Positions 15,827 to 25,129 of a DNA stretch of 64,000 bases are shown in pieces. The stretch is from Deltaproteobacteria bacterium (GTDB lineage: Bacteria; Desulfobacterota; Desulfuromonadia; Geobacterales; Pseudopelobacteraceae), in assembly GCA_021781535.1 (NCBI GenBank), contig JAJXWO010000001.1, forward strand, positions 1-64,000, given 5' to 3'. Made by a program: the position numbers and the translations under genes. The notes beneath the pieces are model-generated. The model saw only the letters and a list, made by a program, of their open reading frames with translations, was not told the origin of the DNA and searched no databases. Numbering within the stretch: position 1 is the stretch's first letter; each line of letters opens with the position of its first letter.

Positions 15827-17821
15827 ATGACTTTTAAGAAACTTATCATAGCTGCAACACTGACCTTTTCTATTGCCGCAGCCGCCTTTGCTGCTGAGCC
15901 GACGAAAGCCACGGCCGCACCTGATTCAACCGCTGCAGTAGCAACGCCTGCTGCTCCAAATACACCTGCACTGTCTGAGCAGGGGACCACGGCCCCGGCT
16001 ACTGCAATCGCGCCGGCGCCGGTAAAACAGAGACAATTGAAAGCCAATAAAGTTGTCACGCTCTCCATGTTTGCCGTCATCATCGGCATCACCCTGAGCG
16101 TCGTCATCTGGGCAGCCAAGCAGACCAAGACCGCCGCCGACTTTTATGCCGCCGGAGGCGGTATCACCGGCACCCAGAACGGGTGGGCCATCGCGGGTGA
16201 CTATATGTCGGCGGCATCGTTCCTCGGGATCTCCGGTCTGATCTCACTGTACGGCTACGACGGGTTCATGTATTCGGTCGGCTGGCTGGTGGCCTACATC
16301 ACGGTGCTGCTGATCGTGGCCGAACCGTGCCGAAACGCCGGCAAGTACACCCTGGGAGATATCCTCTCTTTCCGCACCAATCCAAAACCGGTTCGCGCTC
16401 TGGCCGCCCTGTCGACAGTGGCCGTCTCGACTTTCTACCTGACCGCCCAGATGGTCGGCGCAGGGAAGTTGATGGCCCTTCTGGTCGGTGTGCCATACAA
16501 GACCGCAATCATCGGCGTTGGTATCTTGATGGTCGGCTACGTCGTTTTCGGTGGCATGACCGCCACGACCTGGGTCCAGATCATCAAGGCCGGGCTGCTC
16601 ATGTCAGGTGCCGCATTATTATCAGTACTGGTTCTGGCGAAGGCCGGCTTCAATCCGCTCCATTTTTTCGACACCATCGTCAACAGCCCGGATATTCAAG
16701 ATCATGTCACAAAACTTCTGATTAAAGACGGAAAGACCGGCGCAGATGTCCTGACTGGCGCTAATGCTGGTCAACGGTTCCTTGAGCCGGGTCTGTTCCT
16801 CAAAGATCCTCTTGACCAGATTTCCCTCGGTATGGCCCTGGTACTCGGCACCGCCGGCATGCCGCACATCCTGATGCGCTTCTTCACCGTTCCGACCGCC
16901 CAGGCGGCACGCAAGTCTGTTATCGTCGCCATGTTCATCATCGGGACCTTCTACGTCCTCACCACCTTGCTCGGATTCGGTGCAGCCATCAGCCTGACCC
17001 CCCAGGGGATCATCTCGGTTGACCCGGGCGGCAACATGGCCACCCTGATGTTGGCAGAGCAGTTGGGTGCCGATATCGCACCTATCATAGGGGATCTCTT
17101 CCTGGCATTCCTCTGCTCGGTTGCCTTCGCCACTATCCTGGCGGTTGTGTCCGGCCTGGTTCTGGCTGCGTCTGCTGCTATTGCCCATGACATCTATGTC
17201 AACGTCATCAAGGACGGTCATGCAGATCAGCATGAGCAGGTCATGGCTGCCCGCATTACCTCGGTGGTTGTTGGCGCTGTCGGAATTGTTATCGGCCTGC
17301 TTGCCGAGAAAGCCAACGTTGCCCATCTGGTTGCCCTGGCCTTCGCCGTGGCCGCTTCCGGCAACCTGCCGGTCGTGGTACTGTCGTTGTTCTGGCGCAA
17401 ATTCAACACTGCCGGGGTTGTCTCCGGTCTGGTTGTCGGTACGATCGCCTCCATCGGGTTGGTAATGGTGTCACCCAACATGACGTATCCGAAGGTTGTA
17501 GCAGCCGGGGCTAAAAAAGTGGTGGCTGCCATGGAGAAAAAGCAGGCTGAGCTTCCGGCTGGAATGATGTTGTCAGAAAAAGACTCCAAAGCCTTGGCCA
17601 AGGCCAGGATTGACGAGTTGAAAGACGGCACGTCAATGATGGGTCTTGACAAGCCGCTCTTTAAGCTGAAAAATCCTGGCATCGTCTCCATCCCGCTTGG
17701 TTTTATTGCCGCGATACTGGGATGCCTGTTGTTTCCTAATAAGCGTTCTGAAGATATGTTTGACGAAGTCTATGTCCGACAGAATACCGGTCTCGGCATG
17801 GCCAAGGCCGTCGAACATTAA
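15827..17821 (+). CDS. actP: Sodium/solute symporter, acetate permease type
   Basis: A 664-residue SSS-family transporter, likely sodium- or proton-coupled acetate uptake in the inner membrane. It begins with a signal peptide (MTFKKLIIAATLTFSIAAAAFA) and an Ala/Pro/Thr-rich linker (about 23-70), then about 13 helices. The core signature AGGGITGTQNGWAIAGDYMS and the sodium-site region GMPHILMRFFTVP are present. The start has AAAGGAGG upstream. Leader peptides are usual in ActP, but the linker here is longer than in E. coli. Acetate is the main electron donor in this bacterial group, so this is likely central to nutrition. A terminator follows. Confidence 0.92.
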   Translation: MTFKKLIIAATLTFSIAAAAFAAEPTKATAAPDSTAAVATPAAPNTPALSEQGTTAPATAIAPAPVKQRQLKANKVVTLSMFAVIIGITLSVVIWAAKQTKTAADFYAAGGGITGTQNGWAIAGDYMSAASFLGISGLISLYGYDGFMYSVGWLVAYITVLLIVAEPCRNAGKYTLGDILSFRTNPKPVRALAALSTVAVSTFYLTAQMVGAGKLMALLVGVPYKTAIIGVGILMVGYVVFGGMTATTWVQIIKAGLLMSGAALLSVLVLAKAGFNPLHFFDTIVNSPDIQDHVTKLLIKDGKTGADVLTGANAGQRFLEPGLFLKDPLDQISLGMALVLGTAGMPHILMRFFTVPTAQAARKSVIVAMFIIGTFYVLTTLLGFGAAISLTPQGIISVDPGGNMATLMLAEQLGADIAPIIGDLFLAFLCSVAFATILAVVSGLVLAASAAIAHDIYVNVIKDGHADQHEQVMAARITSVVVGAVGIVIGLLAEKANVAHLVALAFAVAASGNLPVVVLSLFWRKFNTAGVVSGLVVGTIASIGLVMVSPNMTYPKVVAAGAKKVVAAMEKKQAELPAGMMLSEKDSKALAKARIDELKDGTSMMGLDKPLFKLKNPGIVSIPLGFIAAILGCLLFPNKRSEDMFDEVYVRQNTGLGMAKAVEH

Positions 17822-17860
17822 TCGTCTCATTCTGTTGATTTCTGATATGTGTGATATAGT

Positions 17861-17889
17861 GGGGATGACTTCGGTCATCCCCTTTTTTT
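17861..17889 (+). terminator. Rho-independent terminator after actP
   Basis: The hairpin GGGGATGA-cttcgg-TCATCCCC (17861-17882) is followed by a run of seven T residues. Confidence 0.9.
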
Positions 17890-17929
17890 GGTTAAAAAGG
17901 CGGTAACATAAAAAACAAGAGGACTTTTC

Positions 17930-19072
17930 GTGGAAACTGTATCAATTGCCACAGTCGACGGGTATGAACTTTCGGGACTGCGACATGCAGTGATAGAATT
18001 ACTTGAACCAATTGGTGGCATGTCTGCGTTTATTCGTCACGGAGACCGGGTGCTGCTGAAACCGAATATGTTGTCCGCCAAAGAACCTGATATGGCCGTC
18101 ACAACACACCCGGCACTGGTACAAGTCGTGGCCGAACTGGTCAGAGAGGCTGGAGGAGTTGCGTTGATTGGCGACAGTCCGGGTTTTGGCAGTTTTCTCC
18201 GTGTCGCGGAAAAAACCGGGATGTGTGATGCCGGGCGTAACAGCGGTGCAACGCTGGTTGAATTTAAGGAGGCTGTCGAACTTCAGGGGAGCGGCATGTT
18301 CCGGTCAATCCGTCTTGCTCGCGACTATTTCGAGGCCGACAAGATTATCAATCTGCCCAAGTTGAAAACGCATGAAATGATGACCATGACGTGTGCGGTC
18401 AAAAATCTGTTCGGAGCGGTTATCGGCACGGAGAAAGCGGGGTGGCATCTGAAGGCGGGAAGTTCACGGATATTGTTTGCCAGGCTGCTGCTTGAAATAT
18501 ACCAGATTAAGAAACCGGTGCTGAATATTGTTGATGCGGTGTATGCGATGGAGGGAAATGGGCCGGGTAGTGGCGACCCGATCAAGCTCGGGTTGTTGAT
18601 AGCGGGAGAAAATCCCGTTGCGGTTGACGTGATTGCAGGGCGACTGGCCGGAATACCGGCAGAGCTGTTGTATATTGAACGCGAGGCGATCGACGTGGGA
18701 CTCGCGGGGGCGGTGTTCACTGATATCAAGCTCTGCGGTACACCTATTGAAACCATTCCCAAAGTTTGTTTTAAGCTGCCAGACGGTCTGGATACCCAGT
18801 TCGGGCTACCGGACTTCATTGTAAAGGCCCTTAAACTCCACCTTACGGCGTATCCGGCAGCCGATCAAGAAAGCTGTGTATTATGCGGTGTCTGTCGGGA
18901 CGCCTGCCCTCCAGGGGCAATCAGTATAAAAAAGAGTGGGCTGTCAATTGATAACTCACGCTGCATACGTTGCTGGTGTTGTCGGGAGCTGTGCCCCCAT
19001 GATGCCATGCAGACTAGCCGTGGGGCACTGTTGAAGGCTTTTCAGAAACTTTCTGGGAAAAACAGCCTATGA
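17930..19072 (+). CDS. DUF362 protein with two C-terminal 4Fe-4S clusters
   Basis: A 380-residue protein. The first 300 residues match the DUF362 fold (LLKPNMLSAKEPD, the conserved IINLPKLKTHEMMTMTCAVK, and VDAVYAMEGNGPGSGDP). Two ferredoxin-type motifs lie at about 316-329 (CVLCGVCRDACPPG) and 345-358 (CIRCWCCRELCPHD). It probably does electron transfer or redox chemistry in the cytoplasm; the substrate is unknown. GTG start with AGAGGA 6 bases upstream. The end overlaps the convergent DksA-like gene by 6 bp. Confidence 0.87.
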   Translation: METVSIATVDGYELSGLRHAVIELLEPIGGMSAFIRHGDRVLLKPNMLSAKEPDMAVTTHPALVQVVAELVREAGGVALIGDSPGFGSFLRVAEKTGMCDAGRNSGATLVEFKEAVELQGSGMFRSIRLARDYFEADKIINLPKLKTHEMMTMTCAVKNLFGAVIGTEKAGWHLKAGSSRILFARLLLEIYQIKKPVLNIVDAVYAMEGNGPGSGDPIKLGLLIAGENPVAVDVIAGRLAGIPAELLYIEREAIDVGLAGAVFTDIKLCGTPIETIPKVCFKLPDGLDTQFGLPDFIVKALKLHLTAYPAADQESCVLCGVCRDACPPGAISIKKSGLSIDNSRCIRCWCCRELCPHDAMQTSRGALLKAFQKLSGKNSL

Positions 19073-19675
19073 TTCTTCTTCTTCAGCCCCGAGAGGGATT
19101 TCACGGTACGCACGCTCTTCCTCTACACGTTTTGTCTGAGCTTGGATCTTTTCGAGATCAGATTTGCATTTCACGCAATGACGGGTAAAAGGCATAGCCT
19201 TAAGCCTGCCAAGAGGAATATCTTCATCACACTCCTCACAAATTCCATACTCACCTTCATCAATACGCAACAGAGCTTCATCTATGCTGTGGATCTTTTC
19301 ACGCTCACGATCACCGAGTAGCAGTCCGAGTTCCCGATCGCGCTCAGAGGATGCCTGGTCATAGATATCGCCACCGGGCTCAATTGCAGCAACCGCTTCT
19401 GTGCCCTTTTTGACCGATTTCCTGATCTCGCGGAGAGCATCCTCTTTCATCTTTTCAAGAATAAACCTGATTTCCTGCCATTTAGAATCCTGGGTTGCCA
19501 CCTGCGGAGCTTGGGGAGCCGCTTGTTCAACTGCAGCCGGTATCGTTTCCTCCGGGGTCTCAATCGATGGTGATTTGTCCGGTGACACAGCTGTTTTCTT
19601 TGTTTTTGCAGCGCTCTTTTTTTCAGGTATCGATACGTTCGGAGTCGCTTTTGCTGCTTTTGTTGTTGTCGCCAT
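19067..19675 (-). CDS. DksA/TraR-family C4 zinc-finger regulator with long N-terminal tail
   Basis: The start at 19675 (GGAG upstream) gives MATTTKAAKA and 202 residues; the frame is open further upstream without support. Residues 2-75 are a low-complexity Ala/Lys/Pro/Thr tail. Residues about 80-150 form a coiled coil with DQASSERDRELGL in the loop. The C-terminal zinc finger has CEEC and, 21 residues on, CVKC. DksA proteins bind the RNA polymerase secondary channel and act with ppGpp on transcription. The acidic tip motif DxxDxA of DksA is not clear here, so it may be a divergent paralogue. Confidence 0.85.
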   Translation of the reverse strand: MATTTKAAKATPNVSIPEKKSAAKTKKTAVSPDKSPSIETPEETIPAAVEQAAPQAPQVATQDSKWQEIRFILEKMKEDALREIRKSVKKGTEAVAAIEPGGDIYDQASSERDRELGLLLGDREREKIHSIDEALLRIDEGEYGICEECDEDIPLGRLKAMPFTRHCVKCKSDLEKIQAQTKRVEEERAYREIPLGAEEEES

Positions 19676-19860
19676 GATGTATTGTCTCCGCGTGCTGAAT
19701 AGAAGTAGCATAGCCTTAAAAAATGGCGGCAAACTATCACAGAAAATGGAGTATTTGTCAAGCACAGTGCACTATGGTGCCGCCGTAGCACGGTTTAAAG
19801 TGGTTTGTGATAAGGCGGCTGGAAAAAGTATGGCAAAATCACCCTACACAAAAGATAGAA

Positions 19861-19907
19861 GCAAAATGACCACGCTGGCAGCGCTATGAGCGAACCGGCG
19901 TGGTCAT
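19861..19907 (-). terminator. Putative terminator of the tol-pal operon
   Basis: An inverted repeat ATGACCACGC (19866-19875) and GCGTGGTCAT (19898-19907) encloses a smaller inner stem. The minus strand then reads TTTTGC. It lies 30 bp beyond the pal stop. Confidence 0.6.
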
Positions 19908-19936
19908 AAGGTGTAACAGAAGCTGAATGGAATGTA

Positions 19937-20521
19937 TTACTTGATAACTACAAACTCATCACGTCTGTTTTTTGCCCATGCGGCTTCATCATTACCGACA
20001 ACAGCTGGCTTCTCTTTGCCATAGCTGATAGTGGAGAGGTTCTCTGCTTTCACGCCGAGGGTAATCAGATACTTCTGGGCAGATTTCGCACGACGTTCGC
20101 CCAGTGCCAGGTTGTACTCAGCGGATCCTCGCTCGTCACAATTTCCTGCGATCTGGATCTTTGCATTAGGGAATGATTTAAGAATGAGTTCGGCGTTTTT
20201 AGAGAGAACATCACGGGCATCTTGACGAAGATCCGATTTGTCAAAATCAAAATAAACGGTTTCGAAGGTGTTTTCTACAGCGGCAGGCTGTTCCGCTTGA
20301 GGTGTTGTTGCCGGGGCAACTGCCTCCTGGGTTGGTTGTGCTTCAGTGGCTGTTTCAGCCGGTTTGGCTTCTTCAGCCGGTTTGGCAGGCTCAACTTTTT
20401 CGACTGCGGCTGGAGGAACTACAGCCTCTTCTTTTTTTACAGCTTCCTTGTTTGCACAACCAGCAGCAAGCAAGGAGACCATGCTAAGGACCGCCAATAA
20501 TGTTACCATACTTTTCTTCAT
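19937..20521 (-). CDS. pal: Peptidoglycan-associated lipoprotein Pal
   Basis: A 194-residue outer-membrane lipoprotein. The start at 20521 has GGGAGA upstream and opens a lipoprotein signal ending LLAAGC. A Pro/Ala/Glu-rich linker runs to about 85, then an OmpA-like peptidoglycan-binding domain with VYFDFDKSDL, IAGNCDERGSAEYNLALGE and KNRRDEFVV. In the Tol-Pal system it ties the outer membrane to the wall and aids constriction during division. It is the last gene of the tolQRAB-pal block. Confidence 0.96.
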   Translation of the reverse strand: MKKSMVTLLAVLSMVSLLAAGCANKEAVKKEEAVVPPAAVEKVEPAKPAEEAKPAETATEAQPTQEAVAPATTPQAEQPAAVENTFETVYFDFDKSDLRQDARDVLSKNAELILKSFPNAKIQIAGNCDERGSAEYNLALGERRAKSAQKYLITLGVKAENLSTISYGKEKPAVVGNDEAAWAKNRRDEFVVIK

Positions 20522-20657
20522 ACTAATCTCCCGTCTCAAGTAAAATAAGGCATATGCCTTGATAAATCGACTTCCAAAATGATTATACATAACAGTTTCC
20601 GCATTGCAACTGGTAATATTCAGATTCTTGCATCAATTATATTGCACAGTGGTGTCA

Positions 20658-21938
20658 TCAATGCGTTGACCAAACCGGCTGGAAGTCCGTTTCCCTGCCA
20701 GGGGAAACCTTTGTCTGGCCTGATCCGTCGGCGCGCATGACATACACCCCGTTGCCACTGCTCCGCTTCGAGCTGAAACAGATAAGACGGCTGTCTGCTG
20801 ACCATGAGGGATTTTCGTTATTGCCATCAAAGGTCAGCTGGGTGTCCGCAGACCCATCAGGGGCGATAGTGAATATATTAAAGCCCCCACTGGTCATCCT
20901 TGAATAGGCTATCCGGTTGCCATTTGGCGACCAGCGCGGGTTGACGTTATAAGTGCCGGTTGTGGTAAGCCGCCTGACGTTGCTGCCATCGGAATTCATG
21001 ATAAATATCTGTGGATTCCCGAGGCGATCTGACAAAAAAGCGATCTGTGTGCCGTCCGGAGACCAGGTGGGGTAGAGATCAAGAGCAGGGTTGATGGTCA
21101 AACGGGTCGGATGGCTCCCGTCCTTATTAATGGTATAAATTTCAGCATCACCATCCTTGCTGAGCGCCAGTGCAATCTTATTCCCGTCCGGCGACCAACT
21201 GGGGGTTATGTTGAGTCCCTTGCGAGTTGAGATAGCTATTTCCGCGGTATGTGACAGGGAGCGCAGAAACAGGTCCGGGTTGCCGCGTTTGTAAGAGGTG
21301 AAGATGATCTGCCGTCCATCAGGAGAAAAATCCGGGTTCAGGTTGATAGAGCGGTTTCTCGTCAGGGGAAGCGGATTATGACCATCCCAATCCATGATAT
21401 AGATTTCCTTGTTGCCTGTCTGAGCTGATACATAGGCGATCCTGGTGGTAAAAACGCCCTTTACGCCGGTAAGTGCGCGCAGAATTTCGTCAGCAAAAGA
21501 ATGGCTGAACCGCCGCAGGTCCTTTGCCGCACCGAGATAACGCTTTGCGGTAACCAATTTATGAGTGGTGACATCATAGAGGCGGTACTCGATAGTCAGT
21601 TGACCGCCCTTCAGGCTGTACTCGCTCAGAACCAGCAGATCGAAGCCGGCACTCTGCCACAATGCAAAATCGGCATCGCCAAGCGACAGATTTAGAGGTG
21701 GTGGCTGCTGCAAACGGCTTTCCGCCAGGACGACGCCGGACATATTCAAATCAAACGTGATGACGTCAGAAACCAGTTTCGCTGACCCGGGATCGGGAGA
21801 GGCATCAAGTGAATGCGGAGAAGCAACAGCAAGCTTTAGCTGGCGATTACCGGATGCGGTGACCTCAACATAGCCTGATTGAGCATACAGAGCACCTGGA
21901 AATACAAGAAGTAACAGAACGAACAGCAATAGTTTCAT
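20658..21938 (-). CDS. tolB: Tol-Pal translocation protein TolB
   Basis: A 426-residue periplasmic protein with signal peptide MKLLLFVLLLLVFPGALYA. The N-terminal domain (about 22-160) precedes a six-bladed beta propeller with repeated SPDG motifs (PDFSPDGRQI, PSWSPDGNKI, PTWSPDGTQI, PRWSPNGNRI). It binds Pal and TolA. It follows tolA by 15 bp. Confidence 0.96.
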   Translation of the reverse strand: MKLLLFVLLLLVFPGALYAQSGYVEVTASGNRQLKLAVASPHSLDASPDPGSAKLVSDVITFDLNMSGVVLAESRLQQPPPLNLSLGDADFALWQSAGFDLLVLSEYSLKGGQLTIEYRLYDVTTHKLVTAKRYLGAAKDLRRFSHSFADEILRALTGVKGVFTTRIAYVSAQTGNKEIYIMDWDGHNPLPLTRNRSINLNPDFSPDGRQIIFTSYKRGNPDLFLRSLSHTAEIAISTRKGLNITPSWSPDGNKIALALSKDGDAEIYTINKDGSHPTRLTINPALDLYPTWSPDGTQIAFLSDRLGNPQIFIMNSDGSNVRRLTTTGTYNVNPRWSPNGNRIAYSRMTSGGFNIFTIAPDGSADTQLTFDGNNENPSWSADSRLICFSSKRSSGNGVYVMRADGSGQTKVSPGRETDFQPVWSTH

Positions 21939-21953
21939 AATATATCCAATGTG

Positions 21954-22727
21954 TTATCGTGAAGAACTGTTTGATATACCCTTTGGTTTGAAGATAAAAC
22001 CATTTTCATACGCGGTCCGGTTCGGAGGTGCGGTAAATTTTTCTTTGGCCAGATCGATTGCCCGCCTGACCGCCAGTTCAAATGCGGCATCACCACTGCT
22101 TTGCACGATCCTGAGGCGCGAAAGCGTGCCATCCGCCGCAATAGTGAGCAGCACTGCTACATATGGATTTTTTGAGGAATAGCTGATTGTCTCTTTCAGA
22201 GAATCTTCAAGCCGTGACTTGATATAATCTGTATAGCGACTACCCGCCTCAGCACCGCCAGCGCCAGGAACACCAATTTTGGGGGTGCCGCTGTTTTTCA
22301 CCGCCTTTCGCATCTTTTCAAGGGCAGCTTCTTCGTGCCGGGCTTCGGCTTTTCGCTCCAGCTTTGCCATCCGCTCGTTAAAAGCTGCTTCCGTCTCTGC
22401 AGATTCGGGCGGCGCTGACTTCTTGATCTCTTTTGTAATGGTCTTCAAAGAGGGTCGGGAGGGTGGAGGCGCAGTCATTACAGGTGCCGGAGCAGGCTGA
22501 GACACTTCTGCTCCCGGTTTGCCAGGTTTTTGTGCAGAACTGCCGGATTGAGGATGGGGGGGCGGCAGATTAACTACATCAACATAGTATGTTTCCTGAA
22601 TGGTCATTTGTGGAGGAAAGAGCTGTCCCCACCATACCAGTAATAAAAAAACCGCCAGGTGAATGACGGCTGAGGCGATGAAACTGACACTCATGCCGGT
22701 GTCAATTCGTGGATTACGTGAGTTCAT
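21954..22727 (-). CDS. tolA: TolA-like protein with TonB-type C-terminal domain
   Basis: A 257-residue protein with one N-terminal membrane helix (about 16-34, IASAVIHLAVFLLLVWW), a Pro-rich stretch, a charged helical region (about 100-145) and a C-terminal TonB/TolA domain (YVAVLLTIAADGTLSRLRI, then AFELAVRRAIDLA). It would link the TolQR motor to TolB/Pal across the periplasm. Much shorter than E. coli TolA (421 residues) because of a short helical domain. The start overlaps the tolR stop. Confidence 0.88.
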   Translation of the reverse strand: MNSRNPRIDTGMSVSFIASAVIHLAVFLLLVWWGQLFPPQMTIQETYYVDVVNLPPPHPQSGSSAQKPGKPGAEVSQPAPAPVMTAPPPSRPSLKTITKEIKKSAPPESAETEAAFNERMAKLERKAEARHEEAALEKMRKAVKNSGTPKIGVPGAGGAEAGSRYTDYIKSRLEDSLKETISYSSKNPYVAVLLTIAADGTLSRLRIVQSSGDAAFELAVRRAIDLAKEKFTAPPNRTAYENGFIFKPKGISNSSSR

Positions 22728-23140
22728 TATTTTGCAGCCGGTTCTGTCACCATGCCGAGACGCTCGATACCAGCCCCTTTAATGTCAGCCATGGTTCGTA
22801 CAACTTCACCGTAGGGCACGGTGGAATCTGCTTTCAAAAAAACCTCTTTTTTCGTTCGGGACACAAACATGGTTGAAAGGCGCTCGCGCAGGTCTCCCGC
22901 AGGAACCTCGTCTTTATCGATAAAGACCTTGCCGTTCTTGTCAACAGAGACAACTACCGATTCCTCAGCCGGGGTCATGGCTTTGGTATTGGCTTTCGGC
23001 AGGTTGACCTGCACCCCCTGCTGCATCATCGGTGCGGTCACCATAAAAATAACAAGCAGTACCAGCATGACATCCACGAGTGGCGTAACGTTTATCTCCG
23101 CCATCACAGCACGATTATTGTTATGTCCTCCCATAGCCAT
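22727..23140 (-). CDS. tolR: Tol-Pal motor subunit TolR (ExbD family)
   Basis: A 137-residue protein with a single helix (about 21-40) holding the proton-path Asp in PLVDVMLVLLVIFMV, then a periplasmic domain. It forms the proton-driven motor with TolQ. It lies 3 bp after tolQ. Confidence 0.94.
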   Translation of the reverse strand: MAMGGHNNNRAVMAEINVTPLVDVMLVLLVIFMVTAPMMQQGVQVNLPKANTKAMTPAEESVVVSVDKNGKVFIDKDEVPAGDLRERLSTMFVSRTKKEVFLKADSTVPYGEVVRTMADIKGAGIERLGMVTEPAAK

Positions 23141-23143
23141 GAT

Positions 23144-23815
23144 CTATTTCCCCGCGATATTGCGTTGCACGATATTGAGAAATTCGGTAGTGAAGCTGTC
23201 CATCTCATTTATCAGCACGCGAATTTTATGTTGAAAGTGGTTATAGGCCATGACAGCGGGAATTGCAGCCACAAGACCGATGGCGGTAGCTATCAGCGCT
23301 TCGGCAATGCCCGGAGCGACTACCGCCAGCGAGGCAGAGCCTGTCTTCCCGATGCCTTCAAAGGCGGTCATGATGCCCCATACGGTGCCGAACAGGCCGA
23401 TAAATGGCGATGTGGAACCGGTTGTGGCCAGAAAGGTCAGATATTTTTCAAGACGGGTGATCTCTGAATTTGTGGCGCGTCGCAAGGCTCTGGAAACATT
23501 TTCAACGCCTCCCAGATCAGTGCTGAGAGCACTGCCGTCGCTCTTGCTGTCGGTCTCGACAACTATTTTCAGCTCTTTGTACCCCTCGTTGAATAACACG
23601 GTGAGGGGAGAGTTGGCAAAGCGATCAACCTGTGATGCAATGGCATCAAAGCGCTTTGACTTCCAGAAAAAGTCCATAAAACGTTCAGAATCACCATTGG
23701 CACGCTGAACCTGAAAAAATTTGAACAGGATGATGCCCCAGGAAACAACCGAAAACGACAGGAGCAGCATGAGGACGAGTCTGACAACAATGCCGGCGCT
23801 GGTGATTATACCCAC
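23144..23815 (-). CDS. tolQ: Tol-Pal motor subunit TolQ (MotA/ExbB family)
   Basis: A 223-residue membrane protein with one N-terminal helix and two C-terminal helices. It carries the conserved GLFGTVWGIMTAFEGIG and PGIAEALIATAIGLVAAIPAV. GTG start with GGAGG 8 bases upstream. It is the first gene of the tolQRAB-pal operon; ybgC and cpoB (ybgF) are missing from the cluster. Confidence 0.95.
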   Translation of the reverse strand: MGIITSAGIVVRLVLMLLLSFSVVSWGIILFKFFQVQRANGDSERFMDFFWKSKRFDAIASQVDRFANSPLTVLFNEGYKELKIVVETDSKSDGSALSTDLGGVENVSRALRRATNSEITRLEKYLTFLATTGSTSPFIGLFGTVWGIMTAFEGIGKTGSASLAVVAPGIAEALIATAIGLVAAIPAVMAYNHFQHKIRVLINEMDSFTTEFLNIVQRNIAGK

Positions 23816-23898
23816 GGATGATACCTCCGCATACGATTAGAATCTAAAAAAGCTAGTACGATCAAACAGTCAAGTCAAGACAAAACGACAACAGCCAC

Positions 23899-25116
23899 TC
23901 ATGCTCCCGGCTGTTCCGGCAGCCGGGAGATGACATGGTCAAGTATCGTTACGGCCAACTGGTCTTTGGGCATCAGCCCGCAGTCATTGCTGCTGCCATC
24001 CTTGAAAAACAGCTCCGCCCGGTTGGTGTCCACATTGAAACCGGCATCAGCGCAGCTGACGTCATTGGCAACAATCATGTCCAGGTTTTTCTCAACCAGC
24101 TTCTTTGTCGCGTTTTCAACCAGCGCATCGGTTTCGGCAGCAAACCCGACCAGAAATGGTCTCGGTCTTGACCCATAATCCATTTTTCCCAGTTCGGAGA
24201 GGATATCCGGATTTTTCACCAGTGTAATGATTGCGGAATCGTCTTTTTTCTTTATCTTGGTGCTGTTTCTCAGCTCCGGTCGGTAGTCCGCGACCGCGGC
24301 CGCCTTGATGACCACGTCACACGCATCAACGCGTGCCATGACTTCACGCTGCATTTCAATTGCACTTGTAACCGTGACAACCGTAACGCCATACGGTTTT
24401 GCTAGAGATGTCGGGCCACTGATCAGCAGTACCTGGGCGCCCCGCCGTTGAGCTGCACGTGCCAGCGCATACCCCATCTTTCCCGAGGAGTAGTTACTGA
24501 TATACCGGACCGGATCAATTTCCTCACGGGTGGGTCCGGCTGTGATCAGTACCATTTTCCCGGCCAGATCCTTTTTTGTCAGTGCTGCGACAGCACAATC
24601 AAAGATAGTCTCCGGCGCGGCCAGCTTTCCTTCCCCTTCCCAGCCACATGCCAGGCTCCCGCTTACCGGGGCTTCAAACAGGTATCCCAAGCGACGCAGT
24701 TTTTCTTCATTTTCCTGGTAGATCGGGTTGGTGTACATATTGACGTTCATGGCTGGGGCGAACAATACCGGGGCTTTAGTGGCCATTACCGTCGTGGTGA
24801 GCATGTCATCGGCGATGCCTGCGGCAATTTTACCAATGATATTGGCAGTTGCCGGTGCAATAATGAAAAGATCAGCCCGGTCAGCAAGTGAGATATGTCC
24901 GATTTCCTGCTCTGCGATCAAATCAAACAGGGCAGTATGAACAGGATTCGCCGAAAGGGTTTGAAAGGTAAGCGGTGCAATGAATTCCTGTGCCGCATGC
25001 GTCATTATAACATGGACATCTGCACCAGCCTTGGTCAAGAGCCGTGTCAGTTCAACTGCTTTATAGGCGGCAATTCCTCCGCTTACGCCAAGAATTATTT
25101 TTTTATTTCCAAGCAT
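23899..25116 (-). CDS. coaBC: Bifunctional phosphopantothenoylcysteine decarboxylase/phosphopantothenate-cysteine ligase
   Basis: A 405-residue fusion making 4'-phosphopantetheine for coenzyme A. The CoaC half (about 1-185) has GVSGGIAAYKAVEL, IAPATANIIGKIA, the PAMNVNMY motif and the catalytic Cys in GSLACGWEGEGKL. The CoaB half (about 190-405) has ITAGPTREEIDPVRYISN, SSGKMGYALA, KAAAVADYRP and a KLVEKNLDMIVAND region. I chose the ATG at 25116 because the protein fold starts there; the longer frame is not supported. Confidence 0.96.
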   Translation of the reverse strand: MLGNKKIILGVSGGIAAYKAVELTRLLTKAGADVHVIMTHAAQEFIAPLTFQTLSANPVHTALFDLIAEQEIGHISLADRADLFIIAPATANIIGKIAAGIADDMLTTTVMATKAPVLFAPAMNVNMYTNPIYQENEEKLRRLGYLFEAPVSGSLACGWEGEGKLAAPETIFDCAVAALTKKDLAGKMVLITAGPTREEIDPVRYISNYSSGKMGYALARAAQRRGAQVLLISGPTSLAKPYGVTVVTVTSAIEMQREVMARVDACDVVIKAAAVADYRPELRNSTKIKKKDDSAIITLVKNPDILSELGKMDYGSRPRPFLVGFAAETDALVENATKKLVEKNLDMIVANDVSCADAGFNVDTNRAELFFKDGSSNDCGLMPKDQLAVTILDHVISRLPEQPGA

Positions 25117-25129
25117 ACAGTGGTCCGCC

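Noticed and set aside
16622-17326. Antisense open frame inside the acetate symporter gene
   Set aside because: No ribosome site, odd composition, and fully covered by a conserved gene in the other direction.
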